Source: Adiantum capillus-veneris (taxonomy: Eukaryota > Streptophyta > Polypodiopsida > Polypodiales > Pteridaceae). From it: a DNA stretch of 64,000 bases. Position numbers and translations under genes: made by a program. Under the pieces are notes generated by a model. The model ran no database searches, had not been told where the DNA came from, and saw only the letters and a list, made by a program, of their open reading frames with translations. Below are positions 1 through 9,779 of this stretch, piece after piece. The first letter of the stretch is position 1. The number at the start of each line of letters is the position of its first letter. The stretch spans positions 122,544,817 to 122,608,816 of the forward strand of contig CM043958.1 of the NCBI GenBank assembly GCA_014529385.2, in the 5' to 3' direction.

Positions 1-1
1 G

Positions 2-166
2 GCGGCCACCGTTCCATGCCCCACGCCCTGCAACGATTTTGCGTGCGACGACCAGAGCCCAAGCTGCTTTTGCAACGACCTCAACGACTGTGGAAACACT
101 TGCGCCTGCGAGTCCTCTACCCAGCCTGGTACCGTCACTCGCGCCAAGCGCAAGCCTGGCACCTAG
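2..166 (+). CDS. C-terminal part of a cysteine-rich small protein
   Basis: The window opens inside a reading frame of 54 codons that ends at TAG 164-166; the start lies off the left edge. The visible tail holds eight cysteines spaced C-x3-C-x4-C-x6-C-x-C-x5-C-x3-C-x-C, rich in Asp/Asn, followed by a basic tail (RAKRKPGT). The dense, patterned cysteines suggest either a disulphide-stabilised secreted peptide or domain, or a metal-binding protein. The spacing fits neither Bowman-Birk inhibitors nor classical plant metallothioneins well enough for me to name a family. GC content and codon use (mostly C or G in third position) differ sharply from the AT-rich DNA that follows, which supports real coding sequence. 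A candidate poly(A) signal lies about 130 bases downstream. Confidence 0.6.
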   Translation, partial: AATVPCPTPCNDFACDDQSPSCFCNDLNDCGNTCACESSTQPGTVTRAKRKPGT

Positions 167-296
167 CTAGCTTATAGCTCATGTAGGTCCTCTGATAGCA
201 CATAGCACGCATCCTTTGCACGAACGTGAGATCAAACCCCAAGGCCTAATGTACCGCATGTGGCAATCTTTTTCATGTATAGGGTTTCTACTGCAT

Positions 297-302
297 AATA
301 AA
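297..302 (+). terminator. Candidate poly(A) signal AATAAA
   Basis: A canonical AATAAA lies 131 bases after the stop codon of the cysteine-rich gene, in AT-rich sequence, at a distance normal for a plant 3' UTR. The assignment rests only on the motif and its position. Confidence 0.4.
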
Positions 303-333
303 ACGATGTTGTGTTCAACATAAGTTAGGCCGC

Positions 334-392
334 CTTAATATTGGTCCTTGTCACAATTGAAAGGTGAACAGTGAACACACCTCCCTCTCGCC

Positions 393-424
<32 letters not shown>

Positions 425-960
425 ATATTGGTCAAAGTCTCGAAGCCAATGTGCCTTAATATCGGGATTTGGTGTCCTTGTCAGAACTCGAAGGTAAACA
501 CCCATGTCACTAATTGACACATCCTTTTGGAAGGTGGGATCAACGGCTCGCGATTGCGAGTTGATTGTGGCCATTGGATTGCGTAGGGAATTCCAAATTG
601 TTTTTGGATCCAAGGCTTGAACCCATTCCCTCTCTCCCCCTCTGCAATGACTCTTAACCACTAAGCTATCGCAGTGTTAAGTTTATAGGTCATGTCGTCG
701 CGGATAAGTTCACACCAAAATTTGGTTTGGTGTACATATCCTCCCAAGCTCACACTTAGTAGGCACTTATAAGTGTTCACATCGAGTTCACACCAAATTT
801 GGTGTGGTGCACATACCTTCGGAGTTCACACTTAGTCCAAACCTAGTTCAAAAAGTGATCGAACCGCTCGGCTTGTACCCACCTCGCAGCACCTAATGTG
901 GGCCATTGTTCCCACTTCCCTAAGGAGGTGTCGACTAGTGACGAGGGGTGAACACAAAAC

Positions 961-1020
<60 letters not shown>

Positions 1021-1107
1021 AACAATGTGCCCTAATATCGGTCAAAATTCAAAGGTAAACCTCTCTCAAAACCAATGTGCCTTAATATTGGTCAAATTTC
1101 AAAGGTG

Positions 1108-1174
<67 letters not shown>

Positions 1175-1240
1175 ATTCACACACACACACAACCATCGTG
1201 CATTAACATTGGTCTTTGTCAATTGAAATGTGAATACCTC

Positions 1241-1283
<43 letters not shown>

Positions 1284-1310
1284 ACACACACACACACACA
1301 TATATATAGT
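334..1310 (+). repeat. Cluster of microsatellite-linked repeat units
   Basis: At least five degenerate copies of a short module occur near 334, 445, 1025, 1072 and 1193. The core reads approximately GTGCCTTAATATTGGTC, then AAATTTCAAAGGTGAAC. Several copies run directly into a (CT)n tract followed by (CA)n (about 386-424, 962-1020, 1110-1195). The last runs into a (TG)n(CA)n tract (1245-1300). The module and its microsatellite appear to have been copied together. I see no coding potential beyond dipeptide-repeat ORFs made by the microsatellites. Confidence 0.65.
709..840. repeat. Imperfect direct duplication, about 55 bp units
   Basis: Two units, about 709-768 and 786-840, share AGTTCACACCAAA, TTTGGT, a GTACATA/GCACATA stretch and CTCACACTTAGT or TTCACACTTAGT. 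Each unit also has an internal palindromic core around CACCAAATTTGGTG. Confidence 0.6.
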
Positions 1311-1432
1311 CCTCCCCCAAACTAGTAGCATCTCGATTGCATTATGTGGATACTACGCGCACACACACACACACATACATATAGTCCTCCCCCAAACTAG
1401 TAGCATCTCGATTGCATTATGTGGATACTACG
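1306..1432. repeat. Near-identical 52-bp direct duplication
   Basis: The 52 bases at 1306-1357 (from ATAGTCCTCCCCC to GTGGATACTACG) recur without visible change at 1381-1432. A short (CA)n tract separates the copies. This looks like a recent local duplication mediated by the flanking microsatellite. Confidence 0.85.
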
Positions 1433-1523
1433 TGAAAGGGTTTAGAAGTTCATCTGCATTTTTTGATCAACCATGTATAGGGTAAAGGGGCCAATAAGGG
1501 AAGAGGCCTCTTTACTAGGTTAA

Positions 1524-1544
1524 CCCCCCCCCCCCCCCCCCCCC
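1524..1544 (+). repeat. Poly(C) run
   Basis: An uninterrupted run of 21 cytosines. Confidence 0.9.
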
Positions 1545-2040
1545 AATTTGAGTAAAGCTAATAAACGAATGTTGAGACTCATATGTGTGGGTACTGGGCA
1601 ACTTACTTGGTGATGCATCGGCCTCTGTTTGCCAGTGGTACATTTCAATTCTATTGGCACTTTTTGCCCTATTCTCCCCCGGTATGGCATGCTAGAGGTT
1701 CCCTATTGTGTTGCACACAAAAACTTATTTGCACATGCAATTCGTTTATGCTCCATCGTCGAACCTAAAATTTTGGTCCAAGTAGCGTGAATCCAAATTT
1801 ACATGAGGTTTAAGTGTAGATTTTTCTCACTTTTGCTCAAGGCACCGGGTTTGGGGCCACAGGATCACGTAATCATAACACAATGGTAATTTTCTTGGCT
1901 CAAAGGTAGGTAAGAAAAATTGAATCGCACTAGACTCTCAGTATGCGCCTCACTCTACCAAAATTCTAGCTGAACAAGGTGAGATTTCACGATGGCTTTC
2001 CAAAAAGGAAATCAAGATATGAGGGAAATAAAAATACAAT
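1545..2040. other. Unassigned non-coding stretch
   Basis: No ORF with protein-like composition and no recognisable element on either strand. Only short chance ORFs are present. Confidence 0.5.

Positions 2041-2113
<73 letters not shown>
2041..2113. repeat. Compound microsatellite (AT)n(AG)n
   Basis: An ATAC/AT-rich tract passes directly into a long GA tract ending near 2113. Confidence 0.9.
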
Positions 2114-2115
<2 letters not shown>

Positions 2116-2770
2116 CAATCGCTTGTTCTTGTGAAAAAAGCTCTTTACTCTTTAAAAGCTTTAAAAATAAAAAGGTACACAAAATAAAAGCAATGTAGTC
2201 CCATCCTAAGAAAAAAGAACAAGTATAAATTATGTGTTCATGTTTAAAATAATATGAGATGAGCAACGACAAAAAAAATTAAACAAGGCAAAGTCTTAAA
2301 AAGCCCTATAAGGCTACGAAATGAAAGGGACCCATTTGACAAACTCCATCAACATTTAATATGAGTCTCCATCGTTGGCACTTAAAACATTGGAAGGATG
2401 CCTAACTCGACTCAACACTAATGCTTCTTTTAGAAAGCCAAAAAGGGCGTCAAGTTGTTCACGATGAAATTTTTAATGAGGTATCCACCCTCGGGTCAAA
2501 AGACTATAGCACATAGTAATTGTGACCTTAAGGATCTTGGCACAAAGTCCAATGTGAGCATAAATGCTTGAGTACAAAGCCAATAAAATTTTTTCGCATG
2601 AATGTTGACAAAAACGCCAAATTGATGTCTTCGGTGTTTATGTCCTACGATGGTAATGCAAATCAATCCACAAGGCACCCAAAGCAATTATTAGTCATAA
2701 AAACCTTGAAGACATGCAAATTATATGGGACTAGTGAAAAAATAGTATGAATAGTGAGCGTGCAAGTATA
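2114..2770. other. Unassigned stretch next to a copia remnant
   Basis: No convincing coding frame. It lies downstream, in the minus-strand sense, of the copia pre-integrase remnant and could be fully decayed integrase sequence, but I see no conserved integrase motif. Confidence 0.4.
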
Positions 2771-2773
2771 AAT

Positions 2774-2774
2774 A

Positions 2775-2871
<97 letters not shown>

Positions 2872-2873
2872 GA
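2774..2873. repeat. Compound microsatellite (GT)n(GA)n
   Basis: About 50 bases of GT repeats pass directly into about 45 bases of GA repeats. This is the reverse complement of the (CT)n(CA)n arrangement seen at 386-1195. Confidence 0.9.
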
Positions 2874-2989
2874 AAATTAGTGAAATTAACATGCAATTAA
2901 TGATTATTAGCAAAATCAAACTTAAATTACTAGAATTGGGAGCAATGCACAACTCCCACCAATTTCACAACCAACATTGCACTAGTTAG

Positions 2990-3953
2990 AATATACAAAT
3001 GTGGAAATTAGTGATGCAACCTCCGATTTCCTTGAGCTTCTCACTAGTTATGTAGAAAAATCACTCTTAACAAGGGACATGCAAGTATTCAAAGCAAGAG
3101 AGTGTTTTCATTCTTTTCTAGATCTTATGGCCTAGTCGGTTATGCCACAACTCAGTAAATGGCACCTTGGCTATGTCACAACTCACTAGATACATACATT
3201 ACAAAGCGTCAAATTTCTCACTCTTGAGAGCCACAAGGTTACCTTTTTTAATTATCCATGATCCATACCCAAAGGTGATAGTGAACCCAAAGTCATCTAG
3301 TTGACTAGTAGATATCAAACTCTTCGTTAGCTTGGGTACATGTCTGACACTTGTAAGTACAAATTCTATACCATTACATATCACCGATTACTTGTTCCAA
3401 AACCTTTAATGTGTAGTTCATAAGCATCTCCAAGCTTCACAGTGCCCCGATGGCTATGCATAAGTAGAGAACCATTCTCTATTTGGGGTCACCTGAACAC
3501 TTGTGTGAGAATCAATAACCCAGCTTGCACATAGTGGCATCCTCTGCAAGATCCTTTTCATCAAGATCTTCTGTGAGATCCAATACATCATAGGGAGGTG
3601 TTGTCTGAACCTCTAGAGACCCGTCTCAACTATAGAGATTTAAGAGACTCGACTACATTGATTTCCTCAAGTTTTATCTTGCCATTGTGTTCTTCATCAA
3701 ACTTCTTATCATCGCTCTTCTTGCTATTATGCCAAGCACAACAATCTTTCTTCATGTTTCCCTTCTTATAGCAATGATAGAACTCAACATTGTGTAGAGA
3801 ACCCTTGGACTTACTGCATGAGTTCCTGTCGTCTCTACTTTTAGTATGGTTTTGAGTGTGATCCCTCTGTCTACCTATGGAACTAAATGCATTGCCGCCT
3901 TTGGCACTATCAAGGGATTCCTACGAATCTTCTCAATCATCAAGCTACCAATA
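2990..3953 (-). pseudogene. Ty1/copia gag-pol remnant: zinc knuckle, protease, pre-integrase
   Basis: Read on the minus strand from 3953 down, this has the order of a copia polyprotein. First comes a Ser/Lys/Arg-rich gag tail, then a degraded CCHC knuckle near 3770-3735 (FYHCYKKGNMKKDC, first cysteine lost). An aspartic-protease segment follows, with remnants of a W-V-I-D-S motif near 3520. Next is the block around 3350-3199 (VRHVPKLTKSLISTSQLDD), typical of the region before integrase, then LWHNRLGH near 3165. Frameshifts and stops are frequent. The missing N-terminal gag part lies at 13845-14480, in the same orientation, on the far side of the DNA transposon, so the two pieces are one copy split by that insertion. 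Confidence 0.8.
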
Positions 3954-3994
3954 CATTAGGAAGGGAATGGGGTCTAAGGGGGCCTCTTTATTTG
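3954..3994 (+). repeat. Left terminal inverted repeat
   Basis: It starts CATTAGGAAG and ends GGCCTCTTTATTTG. It matches the reverse complement of 13788-13828 at 37 of 41 positions without gaps. Confidence 0.8.
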
Positions 3995-4179
3995 CCATGG
4001 CATTAAAAAGGAGATTATGGAAGTGGCAAATGCGTGGATGCCATGTGGACTGAAATGGTGGGTATGACAGGGCCTAAAAGTAGTGGTCAAACTTGTACTC
4101 TTATATATAATATAAAGAGAAAATATTTTTTAAATTCAGAAAACTAAACTTTTCTCTAAATAGTTGAGTAAAAACCAAT

Positions 4180-4780
4180 CCTTTCTCTCTCTAGTGGCTG
4201 TCAGTTTCTCCCTCTCTCTCTCCTAAAAGGGGTTCCCTCCAAAAACGTGTTGATCATTCCCTCCCTCTCTCTCTTCTATACCATCTCTCACTTGTCTTCA
4301 CTTCACCCTTCAAGTTGCTTCTCTTTCCTTCCTTTTAGTTTTCCCTCCCAAAAGCTTTGCAGCAGAAGTTTGAACCTCCTTTCCCTCCTGAAGCTTACTG
4401 CATTCTTGAGGGCTGCATCCTCCTCAAGTTGAAGTTCTCCATTCCTCCATGGCCTCACTAAACACCTCTAGCTAAAGCTGAAGATCTGCAGCATATCCTT
4501 TTGCTAGATCATCCCTCTTTCTTTCCTCAACAGGTTTCTTGCTCCTTCTCCATTAAGCTCTCTAGAGAGGATCTACTTCCCTCTCAAGCTTTACAACATT
4601 ATCTTCCCCAGTATAGCAGTAAGTGGCATCCTTCACCTTTGTGTACCATCAAGAATCTTGCTCTTTATACAGCTGAGAACATGGATGTACAATGTCTAAT
4701 CATAAGTGTTTGTTTGCAAGTTGTGACACTATTCCCTATGGAATCATCATGTACTCGACGACCTAGGAGTGTCACATTGA
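4180..4780 (+). promoter_or_regulatory. CT-rich subterminal and leader region of the transposon
   Basis: Pyrimidine-rich sequence (many CTCTCT blocks, 4180-4340) precedes the first plus-strand gene pieces, and a similar CT-rich block lies on the minus strand at the other end. It is probably the leader of the plus-strand gene. A TATATATAATATAAA stretch at about 4103-4117 could serve as a TATA element. No protein-like frame is visible before 4790. Confidence 0.3.
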
Positions 4781-4789
4781 CTCCATTTT

Positions 4790-5990
4790 ATGCAGCAATG
4801 TATAAGAAGACAATGGATATTGGGTGACGATGGAGTTAAATTAACAAATGATGTGGGTGACAATGCAGCCCAGCCCAAGAGGTGCACACAAGGTCTCAAG
4901 GATTCACATGTCTTCTCGAGCCCACCATTGAAAGGGAAGAATCATGGAGTTAAAGCCAAACACAAGACGGTAAGAGGCTTGCAAAGGTGCACCATGTGTA
5001 TGTTGCGTCATAACTGAATCTAGAGTCAGCATTGGCTCCATCAAGGTTTTCTACAAATTGTAATTTTACTCCTCTTTCAAGTTTTTCCATCGTCTATTTA
5101 GTATTTTTGCCTTGTGTGTTGCTTTTGATGACTGTAAGATTTTCATTGCTTGTTCATGTTTGCAGATGTTTTTCCATCCGATTTTGAAGAGCGGAAGCCA
5201 ATAGAGTCCTTCATCACAGGAACTTTTAAGGCCATCCACACTGAGCTTGGCAAGTTTCTCTATGCTGGCTGTCTGTTCTTTGAGCTTGCCTCACGTGACA
5301 TTTTTTTTTATAATCATAGTTATGTCACACCTAGGCAAAATGGATATGGTAATCTTTCTCCAGTTCACTCGCCAACCTTGGAGAGTTTTGAATGGCCTAA
5401 GCCAGACAGTGCCTTGATCGCAGCAACCAAAAGGAGAATCGAGGTGGATGTGCAAGCAGCAATGAAGTGTACCTATGATTCCCACAAAGCCATGGTAACA
5501 TGGTTTATGTCTCTTCGTGTGTTTGTGTTTATATTTCGACTTAAGAGCATTCACAGGACACCAACAATGTGGACTTGAAAAGGGGGGAGTGCAATCAATG
5601 AACATCTTGCAGCTGGATGGGAAGCTAAGGTGGTCAATCACTAGGGAGATAGAATCAAGTGCTCTGTAGTTGCTGACAATGTGCATGGTGTTCAAATACC
5701 ATATTGTGAAGAAAAGCTCGATGGTCTTTCCCTATAGAAGATGGAAGCTGACGATGGAAGAATGGAAGGCACTAGACTCTGAGGTTGCTTCTAGAGATCA
5801 ATTGACCTGCAAATACGCATCCACACTAATGCAGTGCACCACATTACAATGAACAATGACTGGCACCTCCGTCACCTTCGTGAGTATCTTAATCTCAAAT
5901 ATACCTTGCCCAAGCAATATCTCTTTGTATCAATGAAAAGGTTGTTCGCTCCAGAAAAGAGAAGAGCTTTCTGTGTGAGAACGTTTCGTT
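4790..5990 (+). pseudogene. Unknown transposon gene A (multi-exon, broken)
   Basis: I do not recognise the product. A first exon (about 4790-4968) ends at a good donor, ACG/GTAAGA. A second begins after TTTGCAG near 5166 (residues DVFPSDFEERKPIESF onward) and runs to ATG/GTAACA near 5492. A roughly 64-base intron ends at TTCACAG near 5556. The following exon needs a one-base frame change in a run of G near 5585. Beyond it the frame reads INEHLAAGWEAKVV and then VADNVHGVQIPYCEEKLDG, with TAG stops at 5642-5644 and 5735-5737. Protein-like sequence continues to about 5990 (HLREYLNLKYTLPKQYLF). Composition is that of a soluble mixed-charge protein. It shares the plus strand with genes B and C and is probably an element-encoded accessory or a second transposition protein; that role is inference. 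Confidence 0.45.
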
Positions 5991-6319
5991 TCCGTGATGT
6001 ATTCTTGTAAAAGCTTGTAACTAACAGGGGCAATGTTTTGAATCTCATTTCGACACATATCTGTTTATTCTCAACTTGTCCAAGTTTTTGATTGGAACGT
6101 GCAATTTCTTTGATGTGGAGCACAAATGTTTCCAATGTTGGTGTCTTTCAATGCTTTGTTAGGTGATTTTGTTTAAAATAATAGTTTTAATTTATTTTGA
6201 CGTTAATTTTAAGTGCTTCTTAAAAAGTGACTTTGGGTATTAAAGTGACTTTCTAGGTTTTAAACTTCATTTCTCACATTCACAAAACTCTAGCTATAAG
6301 CTCTCTTCGCATCTTCTTC

Positions 6320-7355
6320 ATGAACGAACCCATGGCAACGTTTACTGATGCACTTCTTACACAATTAGAAAAGGTAGGACTTACAGATCGAGCACATGAA
6401 CTATTCAGTGTGTTCGAGGGGACAATTGACATGCAAGCCACTGCCAACCTTCATTCAAAGGCATTCGAAAGCTTTCTTGACTACATGGCGTAGCTGAATA
6501 TGCCATAATCTTTGAGGGATCCAACACGGCGTTGTTACTAGTGGATTTCCTGAAGCATCTCTATGAGGCCGACAAAAACTTTTGGTTTCACTTGTTGAAG
6601 TTTATTAAAGGCCTCATGGCATGGGACTACAGGACAGAGGATGAAGATGATCTCATAGATTTGGGCATGGGGTGCATAGGCACCCAATTCATTTCTTGGG
6701 ACATGGTTTTTGGTCTTACTTGTGCTTGAGGGCATGGATAAGGGAAAATCAAAGGAAAAGGTCAACCAAAGACCACTTGTGACCATTGTGGAGGAATCAA
6801 ATGAATTTATCGAAGAGATTGATGAGCAAATTGAAGCATCAATGGCACTCGTCCTCTTGCAAGATCCCAGCTCCAATGAGGAGGAAGATCGAATGATAGA
6901 GGGAGATGAGGTGTTGGAAGATGTCCCAGACCTCCAAATTCTCACTTAACATGCGGTGGTGGTGGATGATCGTCACTTTCTGTTCCTTGACGACATTGCC
7001 AAAACATTAGAACTCAGAGAAGATGAGTCGCTCGTAGTTCTTGCTATCTATGCGGGCATGAAGGATCCCAGTGGAAAGGAAGAGAAAGTCAATTTTCAAA
7101 TTGACTTTGAAGACCAAGATCTCCCAGCAAGCCTCTCTTTCCTCCTCAATTAAAATGAACAGAAGTTGGTGCAAACAGTAGCAAGTACACTTGTGGAATC
7201 AAATCATGTGCCTCTTTCTATGAAAGCGTACCGGAAAGCGCATTTCATCCACACAAACCACTGATCGCGATTGGTAGAGATGATCAATCTAGCATCAATC
7301 TTACAAAGAAACATCTTGAAGAGAAGGATGAAGAAACTGAGGTAAACAAATCTTA
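6320..7355 (+). pseudogene. Unknown transposon gene B (acidic protein, broken)
   Basis: It starts at ATG 6320 with MNEPMATFTDALLTQLEK, a helical, leucine-rich start. A frame change follows near 6495. The frame then reads DFLKHLYEADKNFWFHLLK and, after a second frame change near 6715, an acidic, Glu-rich stretch (VTIVEESNEFIEEIDEQI). TAA at 6947-6949 and 7151-7153 interrupt otherwise continuous protein-like sequence (DRHFLFLDDIAKTLELREDE between them). The last piece, ending around 7340, terminates at a plausible donor (ACTGAG/GTAAAC). No domain is recognised. Between the breaks the composition is clearly coding-like. I place it in the transposon because it lies between the inverted ends and shares the same decay pattern. 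Confidence 0.45.
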
Positions 7356-7411
7356 ACCTGGTAGATTGTCTATGATTCCTTACTACAAGTGTTAAAGTTA
7401 ATTAAAATGCT

Positions 7412-7834
7412 TTGCAAACGGCATACCATGTTGATAAGTTCGCAATGCGTACTGGAGATTCCCACAACGTGTCCATGGGTAGGGATAGCTCGCTTTGGCA
7501 CTACCTGAGCCACCTGGGGCCATTGATTCTTAGAGTTTCTCACACAGAGTTCTCCAAGAATGGATATATGGAGCTGCTAAAGTGCAAAGCATTAAGTGCC
7601 ATACTCGCTGAATATTTTCTCACCCTAAATTCTCACAAATGTATATTGGTGGACAGAGAGGCAGCATTGTATGCCTTTACAGGCAAGCACCCAGGCTCAG
7701 TCCTCTCCCACTGCGCCTTGAGCCTAGGTCAAGGGTTGACAAACCCAGAGAAAATTGTAAAATCCCTTGGCGTCAAGTCAGCCATCTGCCCCATACCCAT
7801 AGATGTAACTCGTAGAAAAACTAATCGATCATGA
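7412..7834 (+). CDS. Unknown transposon gene C, open frame of 140 codons
   Basis: This is the longest unbroken frame on the plus strand of the element. It holds a mixed hydrophobic/charged protein containing GRDSSLWHYLSHLGPLILRV and, later, LVDREAALYAFTGKHPGSV. It could be the last exon of gene B, whose preceding piece ends at a splice donor about 70 bases upstream; I do not see a clear acceptor at the start. No family is recognised. It ends at 7834, and the MITE-like insertion begins 120 bases further on. Confidence 0.4.
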   Translation: MQTAYHVDKFAMRTGDSHNVSMGRDSSLWHYLSHLGPLILRVSHTEFSKNGYMELLKCKALSAILAEYFLTLNSHKCILVDREAALYAFTGKHPGSVLSHCALSLGQGLTNPEKIVKSLGVKSAICPIPIDVTRRKTNRS

Positions 7835-7953
7835 TGTAATATCCAAATCAATACAGAATAATTGTTTTTGTCAACGATTTCTATCAATATTCAGTACTTT
7901 TTTTTTTATTCATATTGTCCCAATAAATTTTATTTCTGCAGCACATACACAGG

Positions 7954-8289
7954 ACCTTGAACATGCAACCATCGGGCGGCCGGGGGGCACGTCTCAATGA
8001 ATCTTTTGCAAAACAGGGTGATAGGGGGGGCGTACGGGGTCAACCGGACCACAAATGACCACAGCGTAGCCCGGTAGGGTCATACGGGGCAAAAAAAGCC
8101 CTTATGCGCCATGACGTGCAGGGAGCTGCTCCTTGCGTGTCGTGGTGCACAGGGGTTTTTTTTTTGCACCGCCGTGGTCATTTGTGATCCGATTGACCTC
8201 GTACGTCCCTCCCCGTCTCGGTCACCCTGTTTTGTAAAAGAATCACCGAGACGTGTCTCCTGACCGCCCGGTGGCTGCATATTCAAGGT
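7954..8289. mobile_element. MITE-like fold-back element of about 336 bp
   Basis: Two arms of about 115 bases (7954-8066 and 8169-8289) are inverted copies of each other. Both arms share ACCTTGAA, GGGCGG, CACGTCTC, AAAACAGGGTGA, CGTACG and CACAAATGACCAC in order. The loop (8067-8168) contains a poly-T tract on the plus strand and a GGAGCTGCTCC palindrome. The structure would fold into one long hairpin. It is GC-rich compared with its host element and lies between the convergent gene sets, so it probably inserted later. No target duplication is clear. Confidence 0.75.
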
Positions 8290-8486
8290 ACTATGCATAT
8301 CAACACTGTCGGATGAGCCATGTGCCGTGGTGGTTAGCTTAAATTTAACATACCCAACAATTCAAATACTTATAAAAAACATTTTGTAAAATAAATTTGA
8401 ACAATTGCACGGAATGGCAGAAATTTGACATTTGATATTATAGGAAAAGATTACAAATCTCATCACAAGAGAGTACATGGTATCAA

Positions 8487-9086
8487 CTATTTATGATGAA
8501 CATATCCTTCATTTTGTAAATTGATTGCTAAATCTAAATCGGTATTTTTCAATGTTACACGCTTAGCATGCACCATACAAGAGACGCCATCCTAAAAAAG
8601 CTGCACCAAAATGTCTTCGGCGGCATCCTACAGGGCCAGTAAAGTTGTGCATTGTATAGGTGTAACAGAGTCTCTATATTCGTCCATCATCTCTCTCACC
8701 ACCCGAGAGAAGGCCGCTTTTGGTATGATTGGCTCAGTACTCTTTTGATATTTTTTGATCTCACACAGAGCAAATGTGTCTGGCTTCCATCTCCGCTTTT
8801 TTTGTGTCGTTGGTGGTGGTGGAGGAGCCGCCTGCCTAGCCCTTTGAGGAGGATCATCCTTATACATTTTCCACCTCTCCTCTTGGGCTTGTTGCTCTTC
8901 AGGTGTCACCTTGTCCTTTTTTCTCTTTACACATTGCTTGGCTCTTTGAGGTATTTTTGAAGGCCTTGAGCTCCTTACCTTTGCTTGTTGGGTGGCTTGA
9001 GCTCTATCATCTGCCACCTTTCTCTTTGTCTCTGCTCGTGCTTGTAATTTTCTGAATGAGCTCTCTCGGCCTCGACTCTCTGCCAT
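8487..9086 (-). pseudogene. Histone H3-like protein gene inside the transposon
   Basis: From ATG 9086 the minus strand encodes a basic tail of about 100 residues (many Lys/Arg, a PPPPP run). A C-terminal domain with the H3 fold follows. In order these are RRWKPDTFALCEIKKYQKST (canonical H3 has R-P-G-T-x-A-L-x-E-I-x-x-Y-Q-K-S-T), an alpha-1 segment AFSRVVREMMDEY, an alpha-2 segment ending in LLAL-stop-DAAEDILVQLF-stop-DG, then VHAKRVTLKNTDLDLAINLQ, matching the canonical HAKRVT-x-x-x-x-D-x-x-LA block. Two TAG codons interrupt it: 8628-8630, where canonical H3 has Gln, and 8592-8594, where canonical H3 has Glu. The frame then ends at TAG 8487-8489. The tail lacks the normal H3 tail motifs and loop 1 is divergent, so it resembles a variant or CENP-A-like H3 more than a replication histone. 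Homology is clear by eye; function in the element is inference. Confidence 0.8.
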
Positions 9087-9770
9087 TCCTCTTTCTCTCT
9101 CTGTCTTCTTTGCTCTTCTTGTACTACTCTCTATGCTTCCTTCTTAGCTGCCTCTTTCTTTTCCATCTCCCTCATTCTTTTCCTCCTCTTGGCCTCTCTT
9201 GCTTTAGAAATCGGGTCGCCTGGTATTATTTTTATTACTCTTTGTTTGATTCGTGGTGAAAACTTTCGCGGCCTGGTTTCTGTGGTGGTCTAAGCACCAA
9301 TTGCTGTGACAGTAGGCGAGGGCGTCGGATTTTCAAGCGGACCTCGGTATTCTTCTTTTGTTGCTCTTGTTTCTTGTGTGGCTCTGTGTAGAGTTGAAAT
9401 TGGTGGGGAATCTGGCAGAGGTGTGTGATTGGCATAGTTTAATTCTTTGAGATCTCCAAAAATATGCCGCATAGTGGTTAAATCATTTGGATTTGATGGT
9501 TGGGGAGGCTCTTATGTGTCTGGAGCAGATTGGGGCGCCTCTAGGTTATCCACTTGTGGTTGGGATGTGGATTTGAAGCCATATATTCTGCATGGGATTC
9601 TAGCTGTGGATTTTTTGTGATGTGAGTGGCTGTGGTGGTATTGTTATGTGTACTGCCAGTCTGCTCCTGTGAATCGTCCATGTGGTGCAAGATATGAGTG
9701 TGTGCACGTTTGTGCTCGAGAGAATCTTCTAGAATGTGCAAACAAGAAATGAACTTCAAGTTGTGAGTTT
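9087..9770 (-). pseudogene. Charged coiled-coil region upstream of the H3-like domain
   Basis: On the minus strand from about 9760 there is a Gln/Thr/His/Asn-rich start (MDDSQEQTGSTHNN) and then a Pro-rich stretch. The sequence then becomes strongly Arg/Lys/Glu-rich and helical (REAKRRKRMREMEKKEAAKK, then EEQRRQREKEEWQRVEAERA). In-frame stops lie at 9512-9514 (TAA), 9290-9292 (TAG) and 9131-9133 (TAG); each sits where Gln would fit. One frame change joins this part to the H3-like frame near 9085. It is probably the N-terminal part of the same protein, though a separate upstream ORF cannot be excluded. Confidence 0.45.
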
Positions 9771-9779
9771 TGACTTATA

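Noticed and set aside
896-1485. ORFs rich in Ser-Leu, Thr-His and Cys-Val dipeptides
   Set aside because: They are translations of CT, CA and GT microsatellites. The same holds for ORFs near 17092-17474, 22000-22700 and 30530-30823.
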